Shown piece after piece: positions 8,939 to 18,000 of a stretch of DNA of 64,000 bases. Each line of letters opens with the position of its first letter. Position 1 is the first letter of the stretch. Under the pieces are notes generated by a model. The model was not told where the DNA came from. It was given only the letters and a program-made list of their open reading frames with translations, and searched no databases. This DNA comes from Acidobacteriaceae bacterium. GTDB taxonomy: Bacteria > Acidobacteriota > Terriglobia > Terriglobales > Acidobacteriaceae. Where the stretch lies: NCBI GenBank assembly GCA_003134995.1, contig PLDC01000029.1, positions 186,001 to 250,000 on the forward strand, read 5' to 3'. The position numbers and the translations under genes are program-made.

Positions 8939-11900
8939 TCAGAAGATAAGTTTCAGCCCCAACTGAATCTGCCGCGGCGCAAAGGCGGCATTTGGCTTCA
9001 GGAAATTTTGCGGCTGCTGGTAGTAGGCCGGAGTAGGCACTTGATTGACATAAACAGTGTACGGCACGAATGTGGTTGCTTCGGCAGTAAGGCCATCAGA
9101 AGTAATTTCGACGCGCTGGTTGTCGTGGTTGAACAGGTTGAAGGAGTCAACCGTGAACTCGAGGCGATCGCTTTGGCGAATCCGGATTTTGCGCACCAAG
9201 CGTAGGTCCGTAGACGCATAGTCGGGTCCGGTAAAAGCATTGCGGCTGTAGCCGGGCAGGCGGTCGTTGTCGTAATTGCCGTCCTGGTTGGGATCGCCGG
9301 AGACGGTAGCGTTGACAGGCCGTCCGCTGCCAGCCGTGACGATGCTCGAAATTTTCCATTCGTTGAACATGTGGCCGAGAACCGGGTGTTCGCGATGAAA
9401 GGGATGTGGTTCAACCGAAAAAGCCCCCACGAACCGCTGGCGCTGGTCGGTGACGCTGGGCCCGCGCTCGGCGTTGGGCTGGTAGGCATTCTGCACGGTT
9501 GCAGGTTCCCCGGCGACAAGGGCGTCCTGGCCATCGTCGATGGCGTGGGCGTAGGTGTAAGAGAGTCGCAGATAGGTTCCGCGCGGCATCCGGCGGTTAA
9601 TCGAGAGCGTTGCGCCGTTATAAACGCTCGAGGCCGCGCTTTGGAATTCGTCAATGGCGCCGAGTTGCGCAATGGGCCTGCCGAGTGGATTGATGCACGG
9701 CGGAAACGGGCAGGTCAGCGATTGCGTGTATTGCCAGGTCGCAAAGGAATCGACCGTGTAGTATCCGCCCTGAAAAATGGAGCCGGTGGAATCGAATAGC
9801 GGATAGTTCAGCGCGACCGGCTGCGGCAAATTCACATCCAGCGCGCGGATCAGATGCTCGCCGTGCACGTAAAGATAAGAGACCGCGACCGTTGTCTTAC
9901 CGGCAACTTCACGTTCGAGCGTAAGGCTCGTCTGCTGCACGCGCGGGGTCACGAAGTTGGGCGCAAAGGCGGAAACATCGTTCGTAATGCCCTGCGTGAA
10001 TCCCGCGGGAAGCATGCACGATGCCGAAACAACCGGACAACTTACCATCGGGTTGGGATACGTGGGAAAAACCTGGTGGTCGTAATAGTTGGAATTGTCG
10101 AGAAAGAGTTGAGCGTCAGTGATCCCATTATCCGTAGCGATGGCGGAGTTGTAGATCTGCGGAATTCGCACGTAGAAGATCCCATAACCCGCGCGGATGA
10201 CCAGCGGGCGCTCCTTGCCGATAGAGTAGGCCAGCCCGACGCGCGGCGCATAGTTGTTGGGCTTGAAAGGAACTTTGCCCGAAGGCGGAAAAAGAGGGTT
10301 CGAGAGCAATCCCGCAGTAGTAAAAGTTTGCAGATCCCAGCGAACCCCCAGATTGATGGCCAGGTGTTGGGTCATGCGTATCGTATCCTGCGCGAAAGCC
10401 GCATAGTCATTGCTGTTCGGATTCGACGATGATGGCCCGAAGCTCTGCAGATAATATTTCGGCACGGCGTGCGCGTACGCGCGAAGCGGAGTCAGTGGCA
10501 GTCCCGCTTCCATAGGTTCAAACGTAAACGGATCCACCTTGATGGGATCGAAGATATATTCGCCGCTTTGCTGGCTGGGAAAGAAATCGTAATCCCATGT
10601 TATGAGCGTGTCAGCGCCGAACTTCAAAGAATGGTGGCTGGTATCGAAGCTGAGCGTTTCGGCAAGCTGGGCGCGGTGTTCGCGCGTGGCGCGGGGCAGC
10701 AGGTCGGAGCGTCCGATCCCGTCGATAATATCGGTGACTTTGATCAGAGTGTCGTTCGTGTTGGTATAAGACTGGCGCAGATCGCGCGAGAACTGCGCCC
10801 GCAGATGGCTGATGAGCCGCGGAGTCAGGCCTGAGATCAACACTGCCGAACCTGTGTCGGTCGACACATCTTCTGTCCCGTTATCAGAAATGGAATCGTA
10901 GGTGACCGGACTGGCGGGGTCGAGGAAGACGTTGTTCGATCCCCAGTAGCGCGACGAGTTGTAACGCAGCGCCAGTTGGTTGCGCGGCGTGAGATTGATA
11001 TCGACCTTGGCATAAGTAGCGTTGCCGATCTGCGCGGCCGGAAAAGATCCGGCCAAAGTGTTGAGTTGCGCGGCGGCGGCGAACACCAGGGCCTGATCGC
11101 TGGCCTCATAATCGCCCGGAGAGTACGGCCCTGTGCCGGCTTGCGGCACCACCTGCATCGTGCCGTTGAGAAATTCGACTACATCGGGAACATGGAAGTA
11201 GTGCTGATCGAATCCGGCAAAAAAGAAAATCTTATTCTTCTTAATGGGACCGCCGACTGTGCCCCCGCCCTGCTGCTGCCGGCTGTGCGGCTTGAAATCC
11301 AGAAAGGCGTCGGCAGCGCCAAATCCGCTATCGCGAATGTAATACATCCCAGTGCCATGCCAGTGATTAGACCCGGACTTCGTAACGACATTAATGACCG
11401 CGCCACCAGCGCGCCCAAGCTCAGCGCTCGAAGAATTCGAAGAGACGCGGAACTCCTGCACAACTTCATTCGAGAACTGGTAAGGAGCACGATAAAGTCC
11501 GCGCGCCTGCGCGAAAAATGCGTTGTTGAAATCACCGCCATCGACCAGAAAGCTGTTCTGGAACCCGCGTACTCCGCCGAAAGAGAGATCGCCATTCGTG
11601 GAAGAAGTCAGGCCGCGCGGGTCTTGCGTCGCCCCGGGCGAGAGCAGCATCAGATCCGAGAAGCGGCGTCCATTCAGCGGAAGATCGGCAATGGCCCGTT
11701 CATCGACCAAACTGGACACGCCAACAGGTTGCGTCTCGACCAGAGCCGGCGCGCCTGAGACTGTGACTTTTTCCTGCGGGCCGGCGATCGTAAGATGGAA
11801 CGCCAGTTCCGCTGCAGCCCCCACGTCGACATGCAACTGAGGAGTAACTTGTGGCGACATACCCGCGGCAACCACACGAGCCGTGTAGTCGCCCGGCGGC

Positions 11901-12112
11901 AGCAGATCGATCGAGAAGCGCCCCTCAGCGTCCGACGTCGCAGAGTAGCGAACTCCAGTCGCGATGCTGACGACCGCAATGGTCGCGCCAGGAATGCGCA
12001 GATCATTCAAGTCGACAACAGTGCCCCGAATGGCGCCGGTGCCGGAGTCCTGGGCCCGGGCGAGCGGGAGTGCTAGTAAAGCGCAAACAACAACGAGCGC
12101 GGCGCGTGGCAT
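8939..12112 (-). CDS. TonB-dependent receptor with carboxypeptidase-regulatory-like N-terminal domain (Oar-like)
   Basis: Signal peptide MPRAALVVVCALLALPLARAQ, GAIRGTVVDLNDLRIPGATIAVV, plug-like RAGGAVINVVTKSGSNHWHGTG, C-terminal IQLGLKLIF; start set at MPRAAL rather than upstream ORF start. Confidence 0.9.
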   Translation of the reverse strand: MPRAALVVVCALLALPLARAQDSGTGAIRGTVVDLNDLRIPGATIAVVSIATGVRYSATSDAEGRFSIDLLPPGDYTARVVAAGMSPQVTPQLHVDVGAAAELAFHLTIAGPQEKVTVSGAPALVETQPVGVSSLVDERAIADLPLNGRRFSDLMLLSPGATQDPRGLTSSTNGDLSFGGVRGFQNSFLVDGGDFNNAFFAQARGLYRAPYQFSNEVVQEFRVSSNSSSAELGRAGGAVINVVTKSGSNHWHGTGMYYIRDSGFGAADAFLDFKPHSRQQQGGGTVGGPIKKNKIFFFAGFDQHYFHVPDVVEFLNGTMQVVPQAGTGPYSPGDYEASDQALVFAAAAQLNTLAGSFPAAQIGNATYAKVDINLTPRNQLALRYNSSRYWGSNNVFLDPASPVTYDSISDNGTEDVSTDTGSAVLISGLTPRLISHLRAQFSRDLRQSYTNTNDTLIKVTDIIDGIGRSDLLPRATREHRAQLAETLSFDTSHHSLKFGADTLITWDYDFFPSQQSGEYIFDPIKVDPFTFEPMEAGLPLTPLRAYAHAVPKYYLQSFGPSSSNPNSNDYAAFAQDTIRMTQHLAINLGVRWDLQTFTTAGLLSNPLFPPSGKVPFKPNNYAPRVGLAYSIGKERPLVIRAGYGIFYVRIPQIYNSAIATDNGITDAQLFLDNSNYYDHQVFPTYPNPMVSCPVVSASCMLPAGFTQGITNDVSAFAPNFVTPRVQQTSLTLEREVAGKTTVAVSYLYVHGEHLIRALDVNLPQPVALNYPLFDSTGSIFQGGYYTVDSFATWQYTQSLTCPFPPCINPLGRPIAQLGAIDEFQSAASSVYNGATLSINRRMPRGTYLRLSYTYAHAIDDGQDALVAGEPATVQNAYQPNAERGPSVTDQRQRFVGAFSVEPHPFHREHPVLGHMFNEWKISSIVTAGSGRPVNATVSGDPNQDGNYDNDRLPGYSRNAFTGPDYASTDLRLVRKIRIRQSDRLEFTVDSFNLFNHDNQRVEITSDGLTAEATTFVPYTVYVNQVPTPAYYQQPQNFLKPNAAFAPRQIQLGLKLIF

Positions 12113-12432
12113 AGGAGTCCCATCTGTCGTTCGGATGAGACTCGAAGGGATAATTCCCGTAAGCTTTACCGGAAGCCTGACGGGAAAAGTTCTGCGGAAG
12201 AGTGCCGGGATGCGCTCTCTAGGAAGGGCGCAGAACGGAAACTCTTCCGCGGAACCAAGGGAAACCAGTTCTTGTATAGCACGCGTGAAGCGCAGAATGC
12301 TGTGACATCGCAAGTTTCTTATCGGCACCTGTGCCAGAGTGGGAATTCTGCTTTACGCGAAGGTGCCCGCCCATGCTATGTTCAGTGTTCACCGGAGCCG
12401 CTCACCGTGTTCCAGATGAGGCGTAATAGAAG

Positions 12433-12945
12433 ATGATTCGATCCTTTAAAGGCATGAAACCGGTGATTCCGGCGAGTTGTTACGTGGATGACTCCGCGCA
12501 GATTCTCGGTGATGTAGTCCTCGGCGAGCACGCGTCAGTCTGGATGAACGCCGTCCTGCGCGGCGACGTCTACGCAATCCGCATCGGCGCCCACTCCAAC
12601 GTGCAAGATTGCAGCGTCCTCCACGGCATGAAGAATCAATACGGCGTAACCCTCGGCGAGTATGTAACGGTCGGGCATTCAGTAACGTTGCACGGATGCA
12701 CGATCGAAGACCGCTGCCTCATCGGCATGGGTTCGATTATTCTAAACGGCGCGAAAATCGGCGCAGGATCGATTATCGCCGCCGGCACTCTAATACCAGA
12801 GCGCACAGTAGTAGAGCAAGGCTCGCTATGGATGGGCTCTCCAGGCAAGTTCCGCCGAAAGCTGGATGAGAAAGACCATGAATCAATCATGCGCTACGCC
12901 CAGAATTATCTTGGTTATGTAGAGGAGTATTTGCGGGAACGGTGA
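12433..12945 (+). CDS. Gamma-class carbonic anhydrase family / hexapeptide transferase protein
   Basis: Left-handed beta-helix hexapeptide repeats; VLRGDVYAIRIGAHSNVQDCSVLH, TVGHSVTLHGCTIED. Confidence 0.9.
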   Translation: MIRSFKGMKPVIPASCYVDDSAQILGDVVLGEHASVWMNAVLRGDVYAIRIGAHSNVQDCSVLHGMKNQYGVTLGEYVTVGHSVTLHGCTIEDRCLIGMGSIILNGAKIGAGSIIAAGTLIPERTVVEQGSLWMGSPGKFRRKLDEKDHESIMRYAQNYLGYVEEYLRER

Positions 12946-12949
12946 GCAC

Positions 12950-13098
12950 CGAGTACCTAGTACCTAGCAAGCAGCAATTGGCAACTAGCATTTAGCCAAC
13001 ACGCGCCGTTGCTAATCTTCGCAGGCGACTTTGGGCCCGATGCCAATTGCCAACTGCTAATTGCTTTTGGCCAGACGAACGACGAACGACGAACGACC
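12950..13098. repeat. Heptamer-word element upstream of hisS
   Basis: GTACCTA GTACCTA ... GCAATTG GCAACTA GCATTTA GCC ... CCAATTG CCAACTG CTAATTG C ... ACGAACG ACGAACG ACGAACG ACC just before the hisS ATG. Confidence 0.75.
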
Positions 13099-13101
13099 AA
13101 C

Positions 13102-14451
13102 ATGATTAAAGCCGTCCGAGGAACGCGAGACCTTCTGCCGCCGGAAACGGCGCTATGGAATTTTGTCGAGTCGGCGGTGCGCGACGTCTTCCGCGCCTAC
13201 AACTTCCAGGAAATTCGCACGCCGATCTTCGAGGCGACGGAATTATTCGCGCGGGGGGTCGGCGAAGAAACCGACATCGTCAGCAAAGAGATGTTCACCT
13301 GGAATGACCGCGGCCCGCTCGACTCCGGCGACGCTTTCATCCCGGGGCCAACTTTTGACCGCGTACGAGAGCACGCGAGCGCCAAGGAGGAGGAGTCTCG
13401 AAGGCGTGTCCAATCCCTGACCCTTCGTCCTGAGAATACCGCCGGTGTCGTCCGCGCGTACATCCAACACGACCTCGAAAAGCGCGGGCTTAACAAGCTC
13501 TTCTACATCGGGCCGCAGTTTCGGCGGGAGCGGCCGCAGAAGGGCCGGTACCGGCAGTTTTTCCAGATTGGCGCTGAGGTGATTGGGCCTCCCTCGGCGG
13601 GAAGCGAGTCTCCAGCTAGGGACGCGGAAGTCTTGGAGATGCTTGCCACATTGCTCGACCGGCTGGGCATTACGGGTTGGACATTGGAGTTGAATTCTGT
13701 GGGAAGCGCAGCCGATCGCGCGCGGTTTAACGCGGCGCTCCGTGCTTCGCTGGTTCCGGTCCTTGGTCAGATGTGTTCAGACTGCCAGCGCCGCGCGGTA
13801 ACGAATCCCCTCCGCGTGTTCGACTGCAAAGTGCCGGCGGACCAGCCACTGATCGAGACGCTCCCGCGTATCAGCCAGTTTCTCGACAACGACAGCCTCA
13901 GGCACTTTGAGGCAGTCCAGGAAATCCTAACCAAAGTAGGCGTCCCGTTCACGTTGAACGACCGTCTAGTGCGCGGTCTCGATTACTACACGCGCACCGC
14001 ATTCGAATTCACGCACGGAGCGCTCGGAGCGCAGAATGCGATCCTCGGCGGCGGCCGTTATGACGGGCTCTCAGAAGCTCTGGGCGGTCCGCCAGCTCCC
14101 GGCATTGGCTTTGCCATCGGCGAAGATCGCCTCGTGATGTCGCTTCAGGAATCAGCCGAGAGCGTGATGAAGAAGCCAAATGTATATATTGCTCCGCTGG
14201 GCGCAGGCATGAACGCCGAAACAGCCCGACTGGCCCGCGAACTCCGCCGCCACGATCTGATCGTCGACCTCGGAGACGAAAACTTCCGGCTCAAGAAATC
14301 ATTTGAGGCCGCAACCAAAGCCGGAGCAAAATATATTCTGATCGTGGGCGAAAACGAAGTGAAGGCCGATGTATTTTCGCTGAAAAATCTCGCAACAGGC
14401 GAGCAAGTTTCAGTTCCGCGTGCGGAGCTGGCAAAGAAGATACAAGCCTAG
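13102..14451 (+). CDS. hisS: Histidine--tRNA ligase
   Basis: MIKAVRGTRDLLPPETALWNFVE, LRPENTAGVVRAYIQH, RGLDYYTRTAFEF, GGGRYDGL; preceding ORF codons translate repeat DNA. Confidence 0.96.
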   Translation: MIKAVRGTRDLLPPETALWNFVESAVRDVFRAYNFQEIRTPIFEATELFARGVGEETDIVSKEMFTWNDRGPLDSGDAFIPGPTFDRVREHASAKEEESRRRVQSLTLRPENTAGVVRAYIQHDLEKRGLNKLFYIGPQFRRERPQKGRYRQFFQIGAEVIGPPSAGSESPARDAEVLEMLATLLDRLGITGWTLELNSVGSAADRARFNAALRASLVPVLGQMCSDCQRRAVTNPLRVFDCKVPADQPLIETLPRISQFLDNDSLRHFEAVQEILTKVGVPFTLNDRLVRGLDYYTRTAFEFTHGALGAQNAILGGGRYDGLSEALGGPPAPGIGFAIGEDRLVMSLQESAESVMKKPNVYIAPLGAGMNAETARLARELRRHDLIVDLGDENFRLKKSFEAATKAGAKYILIVGENEVKADVFSLKNLATGEQVSVPRAELAKKIQA

Positions 14452-14453
14452 CC

Positions 14454-15002
14454 ATGGGAAAGATTCGTTCTGAAATCGACGATGCTGCCCGCCAATTCAT
14501 CGAGGCGCAGCACGTGTTCTTCGTCGCGTCAGCCCCGCTCGATGCCGCAGGCCACGTCAACCTCTCGCCCAAGGGTCTCGACACGTTTCGCATTCTAGCG
14601 CCGACGAAAGTCGCCTACGTCGATTTCAACGGCAGCGGAGTCGAGACCATCGCGCATCTGAAAGAGAATGGCAGAATCGTTCTAATGTTCTGCGCATTTC
14701 AGGGCCCGCCAAATATTTTTCGCCTGTATGGCCACGGCCGAGTGATTGAGCCGCACGAGCCGCAGTTCGCAACGCTCGCCGAATCCTTCCCCGACCACGA
14801 GAACGCGCGCTCCATCATCGTCGTCGAACTCACGCGCGTCACCGACTCTTGCGGCTACGGCGTCCCTCAATTCAAATACGAAGGTGAGCGAACCCAACTC
14901 CACGCCTGGGCAAGCCATCGCGGCCCTGACGGATTAAAAGCTTACCGCGAGCAGAAAAATCGCCGCAGCATTGACGGCCTCCCGGGAATATCCGGAGAAT
15001 AG
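14454..15002 (+). CDS. Pyridoxamine 5'-phosphate oxidase family protein
   Basis: HVFFVASAPLDAAGHVNLSPKGLDTFRIL...RIVLMFCAFQGPPNIFRLYGHGRVI typical of PPOX-class FMN-binding split-barrel. Confidence 0.85.
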   Translation: MGKIRSEIDDAARQFIEAQHVFFVASAPLDAAGHVNLSPKGLDTFRILAPTKVAYVDFNGSGVETIAHLKENGRIVLMFCAFQGPPNIFRLYGHGRVIEPHEPQFATLAESFPDHENARSIIVVELTRVTDSCGYGVPQFKYEGERTQLHAWASHRGPDGLKAYREQKNRRSIDGLPGISGE

Positions 15003-15027
15003 ATTTCCTATATATAAGGAGACGAGC

Positions 15028-15543
15028 ATGAAACCAGCAAGAATAATTTTGGCCGCATTGATCTTCGCAGGCGCTGCGATCGCACAAACAAAGCCGGGTC
15101 CAGAACTGAAGAAGCTCGACAACTTCGTCGGCACCTGGACCCTGAACGGCAACATGAAAGCGGGAGCCGCGGGCGCCGGCGGAACCATGATCGAGAACAA
15201 CAAATGCGACTGGATGGAGGGCGGCTTTTATCTCGTTTGCCACTCCGATTACAAAGGCACGATGGGCAGCGGCACGGGTTTATCAGTGATGGGATACTCC
15301 GCCGAAGACAAGGCCTATACCTTTCGCGAGTTCGAGAGCGACGGCGAATTCGTCGACTCCAGAGGCAAACTCGACGGCGAAACCTGGACCTGGACCAACG
15401 ACGAGAACATGAACGGCTCAACCGTGAAAGGCCGCTTCACCATCCAGATGACCTCCGGCAGCTCCTACACCTACGCATTCGACATGTCGCAGGACGGAAC
15501 CAAATGGTCCACAGTAATGGAAGGCAAAGCAACGAAGAAGTAG
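15028..15543 (+). CDS. DUF1579-type secreted protein
   Basis: Signal peptide MKPARIILAALIFAGAAIAQ; LKKLDNFVGTWTLNG...GTGLSVMGYSAEDKAYTFREFES. Confidence 0.7.
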   Translation: MKPARIILAALIFAGAAIAQTKPGPELKKLDNFVGTWTLNGNMKAGAAGAGGTMIENNKCDWMEGGFYLVCHSDYKGTMGSGTGLSVMGYSAEDKAYTFREFESDGEFVDSRGKLDGETWTWTNDENMNGSTVKGRFTIQMTSGSSYTYAFDMSQDGTKWSTVMEGKATKK

Positions 15544-15551
15544 GATTTCGG

Positions 15552-15655
15552 CAATCAGCAATCAGCACTCAGCCAACATGAGCCTCAGTGTGCCAACTCT
15601 AACCGCTGAGAACTGAGAACTGAGAGCTGACAGCTGACAGCTGAAAGCTGAGAGC
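15552..15655. repeat. Heptamer-word hairpin element upstream of aspS
   Basis: CAATCAG CAATCAG CACTCAG C ... CTGAGAA CTGAGAA CTGAGAG CTGACAG CTGACAG CTGAAAG CTGAGAG. Confidence 0.85.
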
Positions 15656-15719
15656 GTCCCTCACCATTTATAATCTCTCATCCGGCACGCTGCCGCATTC
15701 CTAACAGTAAGGACACAAC

Positions 15720-17984
15720 TTGCTAGATTTTCTAGGCGACTTACGACGAACGCATATGTGCGGTGCCCTGCGCCCCTCCGACGCCGGCAAAAAGGCCACC
15801 CTCATGGGATGGGTCAACAAGCGGCGCGACCTCGGCAGCCTGATTTTTGTCGACCTGCGCGACCGCACCGGCATAACCCAGGTCGTCATCAACGCCGAGC
15901 GTGACGCCGCGATTCACGAAAAGACTGAGGCTTTGCGCAACGAATACGTAATCGCCGTGACCGGCACGGTGAAGCTGCGCGACGCCAGTACGGTCAACAA
16001 AAACATTGCAACCGGCGAAGTCGAACTCGTCGCTGAAGAACTGCGAATTCTCAACGAGTCCAAGCTGCCGCCGTTCCTGCCATCCGACACAGCTCTAACC
16101 AACGAAGAGACGCGGCTGAAATATCGCTACATCGATCTGCGCCGCGATGTGATGCAATTCAACATCGAACTGCGGCACAAAGTGGCGAAAGCGATCCGCG
16201 ATTATCTATCGGCCCAGGGATTCTTCGAGATCGAAACGCCGTTCATGACGCGCTCCACGCCCGAAGGCGCGCGCGACTATCTTGTACCAAGCCGCGTTCA
16301 GCCGGGGACTTTCTACGCGCTGCCTCAGTCGCCGCAGATGTTCAAGCAGATCCTGATGATCTCCGGCTTCGACAAATATTTTCAGATCGTGCGCTGCTTC
16401 CGCGACGAGGACCTGCGCGCCGACCGCCAGCCGGAATTCACCCAGATCGACTTGGAGATGACATATCCGCAGCCGGAGCGAGTCTGGGAGGTCGTCGAAG
16501 GATTTCTCACGGCAGCGTTCGCCGCCGCCGGATTCGCCATCAATACGCCGTTTCCTCGCATGGATTATGACGAAGCGATCCGCCTGTACGGAATCGATAA
16601 GCCCGACCTGCGCCTGCCCGCATTCACCGACGTGCGCGAATGCTTTGCCGCGGAGAATCTGCAGGAACTCGCAATCAATGCGAGCTTGCCGGTAGTGGCG
16701 ATTCGCACGCCAAAAGTAGGGGAGCTTTCGCGCAAAGAACGCGACGACATCAAGCCGATGTTCCACGCCAAAGGCGGAGCCAAGATCTTCGAAGATTTCA
16801 AACGCATCGGCAACAAATTTCCCGAAGCCGCGGCGGCGATCGCGAAGAAGACCGGCATGGAAGATGGCGATCTGATAGTTCTGGTAGCCGGGTCGGCTCA
16901 GGCCGGGGCATGGCAGGCTGCTTCGTCGCAGGCTCACACGGCGGCCGCGACGAATAAAAAAGTAACGCCGCAAGAACTGGCGATCTACGCCTCAGCAGGA
17001 ACGTTGCGTCTAGCGTTGGCGCAGAAGTATGCCGAGCGCCATGGCATTTTCAAAAAGACTGGCGACGCCGCCAAAGACTTCCGCTTCCTCTGGGTAACAA
17101 ACTTCCCCATGTTCGAGTGGGATGAGGGCGAAAAAACCTGGAACGCAGCACATCACCCATTCACCTCGCCGCATGAAGAAGACATGGCAAAACTAGAGTC
17201 GGGCGTGGAAGCTCTGCACGACCCGCTATCGCCGCTAAGCGCAGTGCGGGCACTCGCGTATGACGTGGTGCTCAACGGCACCGAGCTAGGCTCGGGCTCG
17301 ATCCGTATTCACCGCCAGGACGTGCAAAGCCGAATCTTCCGCGCCTTGGGCATGACCGAAGAAGAAGCGCGAGAGCGCTTCGGATTCTTCCTGGAAGCGC
17401 TAGAATACGGCACGCCCCCACACGGTGGCATAGCGTTAGGCCTAGACCGCATAGTGATGATCCTAGCCGGAGCCGAAAGCTTGCGCGAAGTAATCCCGTT
17501 TCCCAAAACCGCGCGGGCTGTGGACTTGATGGTTGACGCCCCCACCCCAGTTAGCTACAAGCAGTTGAGGGATCTGGGTATCGACGTGTTGAAGTTCGGC
17601 GAGACCTTTAGAAGGAACTGGCTGGAGAAGCTGCCTAAATCGCTGGAGCTTAAGCGGGAACATGGCAGAACTTATCTTAACAAGGTCGGCCGTAGGGTCG
17701 GATTGCCGGCTTCGAGGGAGGTTAAGGCCAACTCCTGGAAGGTCGAACTTCCGGAGCGGTTCGATCATCTCGTTCTGCTTTGTCAGAGCGACGCTGGTAA
17801 AGTCCTCGACTTTGTGTTACCGGGAGATCTTGTGGCGCAGCTTTGGCCAGCGTATCAGCCTAGGCCGGGCCACAGGATCACGACGGTGGTGGTCCGCGAC
17901 GGCGAACGGTACTTCCTGAGGGCAGGGAAGCGCCGACTGGAGATCACCGAGTACTTAGGGAAAACGGACATTCTCCGGGGCTGA
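15720..17984 (+). CDS. aspS: Aspartate--tRNA(Asp/Asn) ligase with a ~130-aa non-canonical C-terminal extension
   Basis: RTHMCGALRPSDAGKKATLMGWVNKRRDLGSLIFVDLRDRTGITQVV ... FEWDEGEKTWNAAHHPFTSP ... GGIALGLDRIVMILAGAESLREVIPFPKTARAVDLMVDAPTPV; residues after ~17585 are not part of canonical AspS. Non-ATG start likely. Confidence 0.93.
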   Translation: MLDFLGDLRRTHMCGALRPSDAGKKATLMGWVNKRRDLGSLIFVDLRDRTGITQVVINAERDAAIHEKTEALRNEYVIAVTGTVKLRDASTVNKNIATGEVELVAEELRILNESKLPPFLPSDTALTNEETRLKYRYIDLRRDVMQFNIELRHKVAKAIRDYLSAQGFFEIETPFMTRSTPEGARDYLVPSRVQPGTFYALPQSPQMFKQILMISGFDKYFQIVRCFRDEDLRADRQPEFTQIDLEMTYPQPERVWEVVEGFLTAAFAAAGFAINTPFPRMDYDEAIRLYGIDKPDLRLPAFTDVRECFAAENLQELAINASLPVVAIRTPKVGELSRKERDDIKPMFHAKGGAKIFEDFKRIGNKFPEAAAAIAKKTGMEDGDLIVLVAGSAQAGAWQAASSQAHTAAATNKKVTPQELAIYASAGTLRLALAQKYAERHGIFKKTGDAAKDFRFLWVTNFPMFEWDEGEKTWNAAHHPFTSPHEEDMAKLESGVEALHDPLSPLSAVRALAYDVVLNGTELGSGSIRIHRQDVQSRIFRALGMTEEEARERFGFFLEALEYGTPPHGGIALGLDRIVMILAGAESLREVIPFPKTARAVDLMVDAPTPVSYKQLRDLGIDVLKFGETFRRNWLEKLPKSLELKREHGRTYLNKVGRRVGLPASREVKANSWKVELPERFDHLVLLCQSDAGKVLDFVLPGDLVAQLWPAYQPRPGHRITTVVVRDGERYFLRAGKRRLEITEYLGKTDILRG

Positions 17985-18000
17985 GCACGCGAGGGTACAC

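Noticed and set aside
12113-12328. Extra 72 aa at the N-terminus of the TonB receptor ORF
   Set aside because: A typical signal peptide starts at MPRAALVVVCALLALPLARA; upstream residues look non-coding.
13009-13101. N-terminal extension of HisS (MLIFAGDFGPDANCQLLIAFGQTNDERRTTN)
   Set aside because: Translates the heptamer repeat element; canonical HisS begins MIKAVRGTRDLLPPE at 13102.
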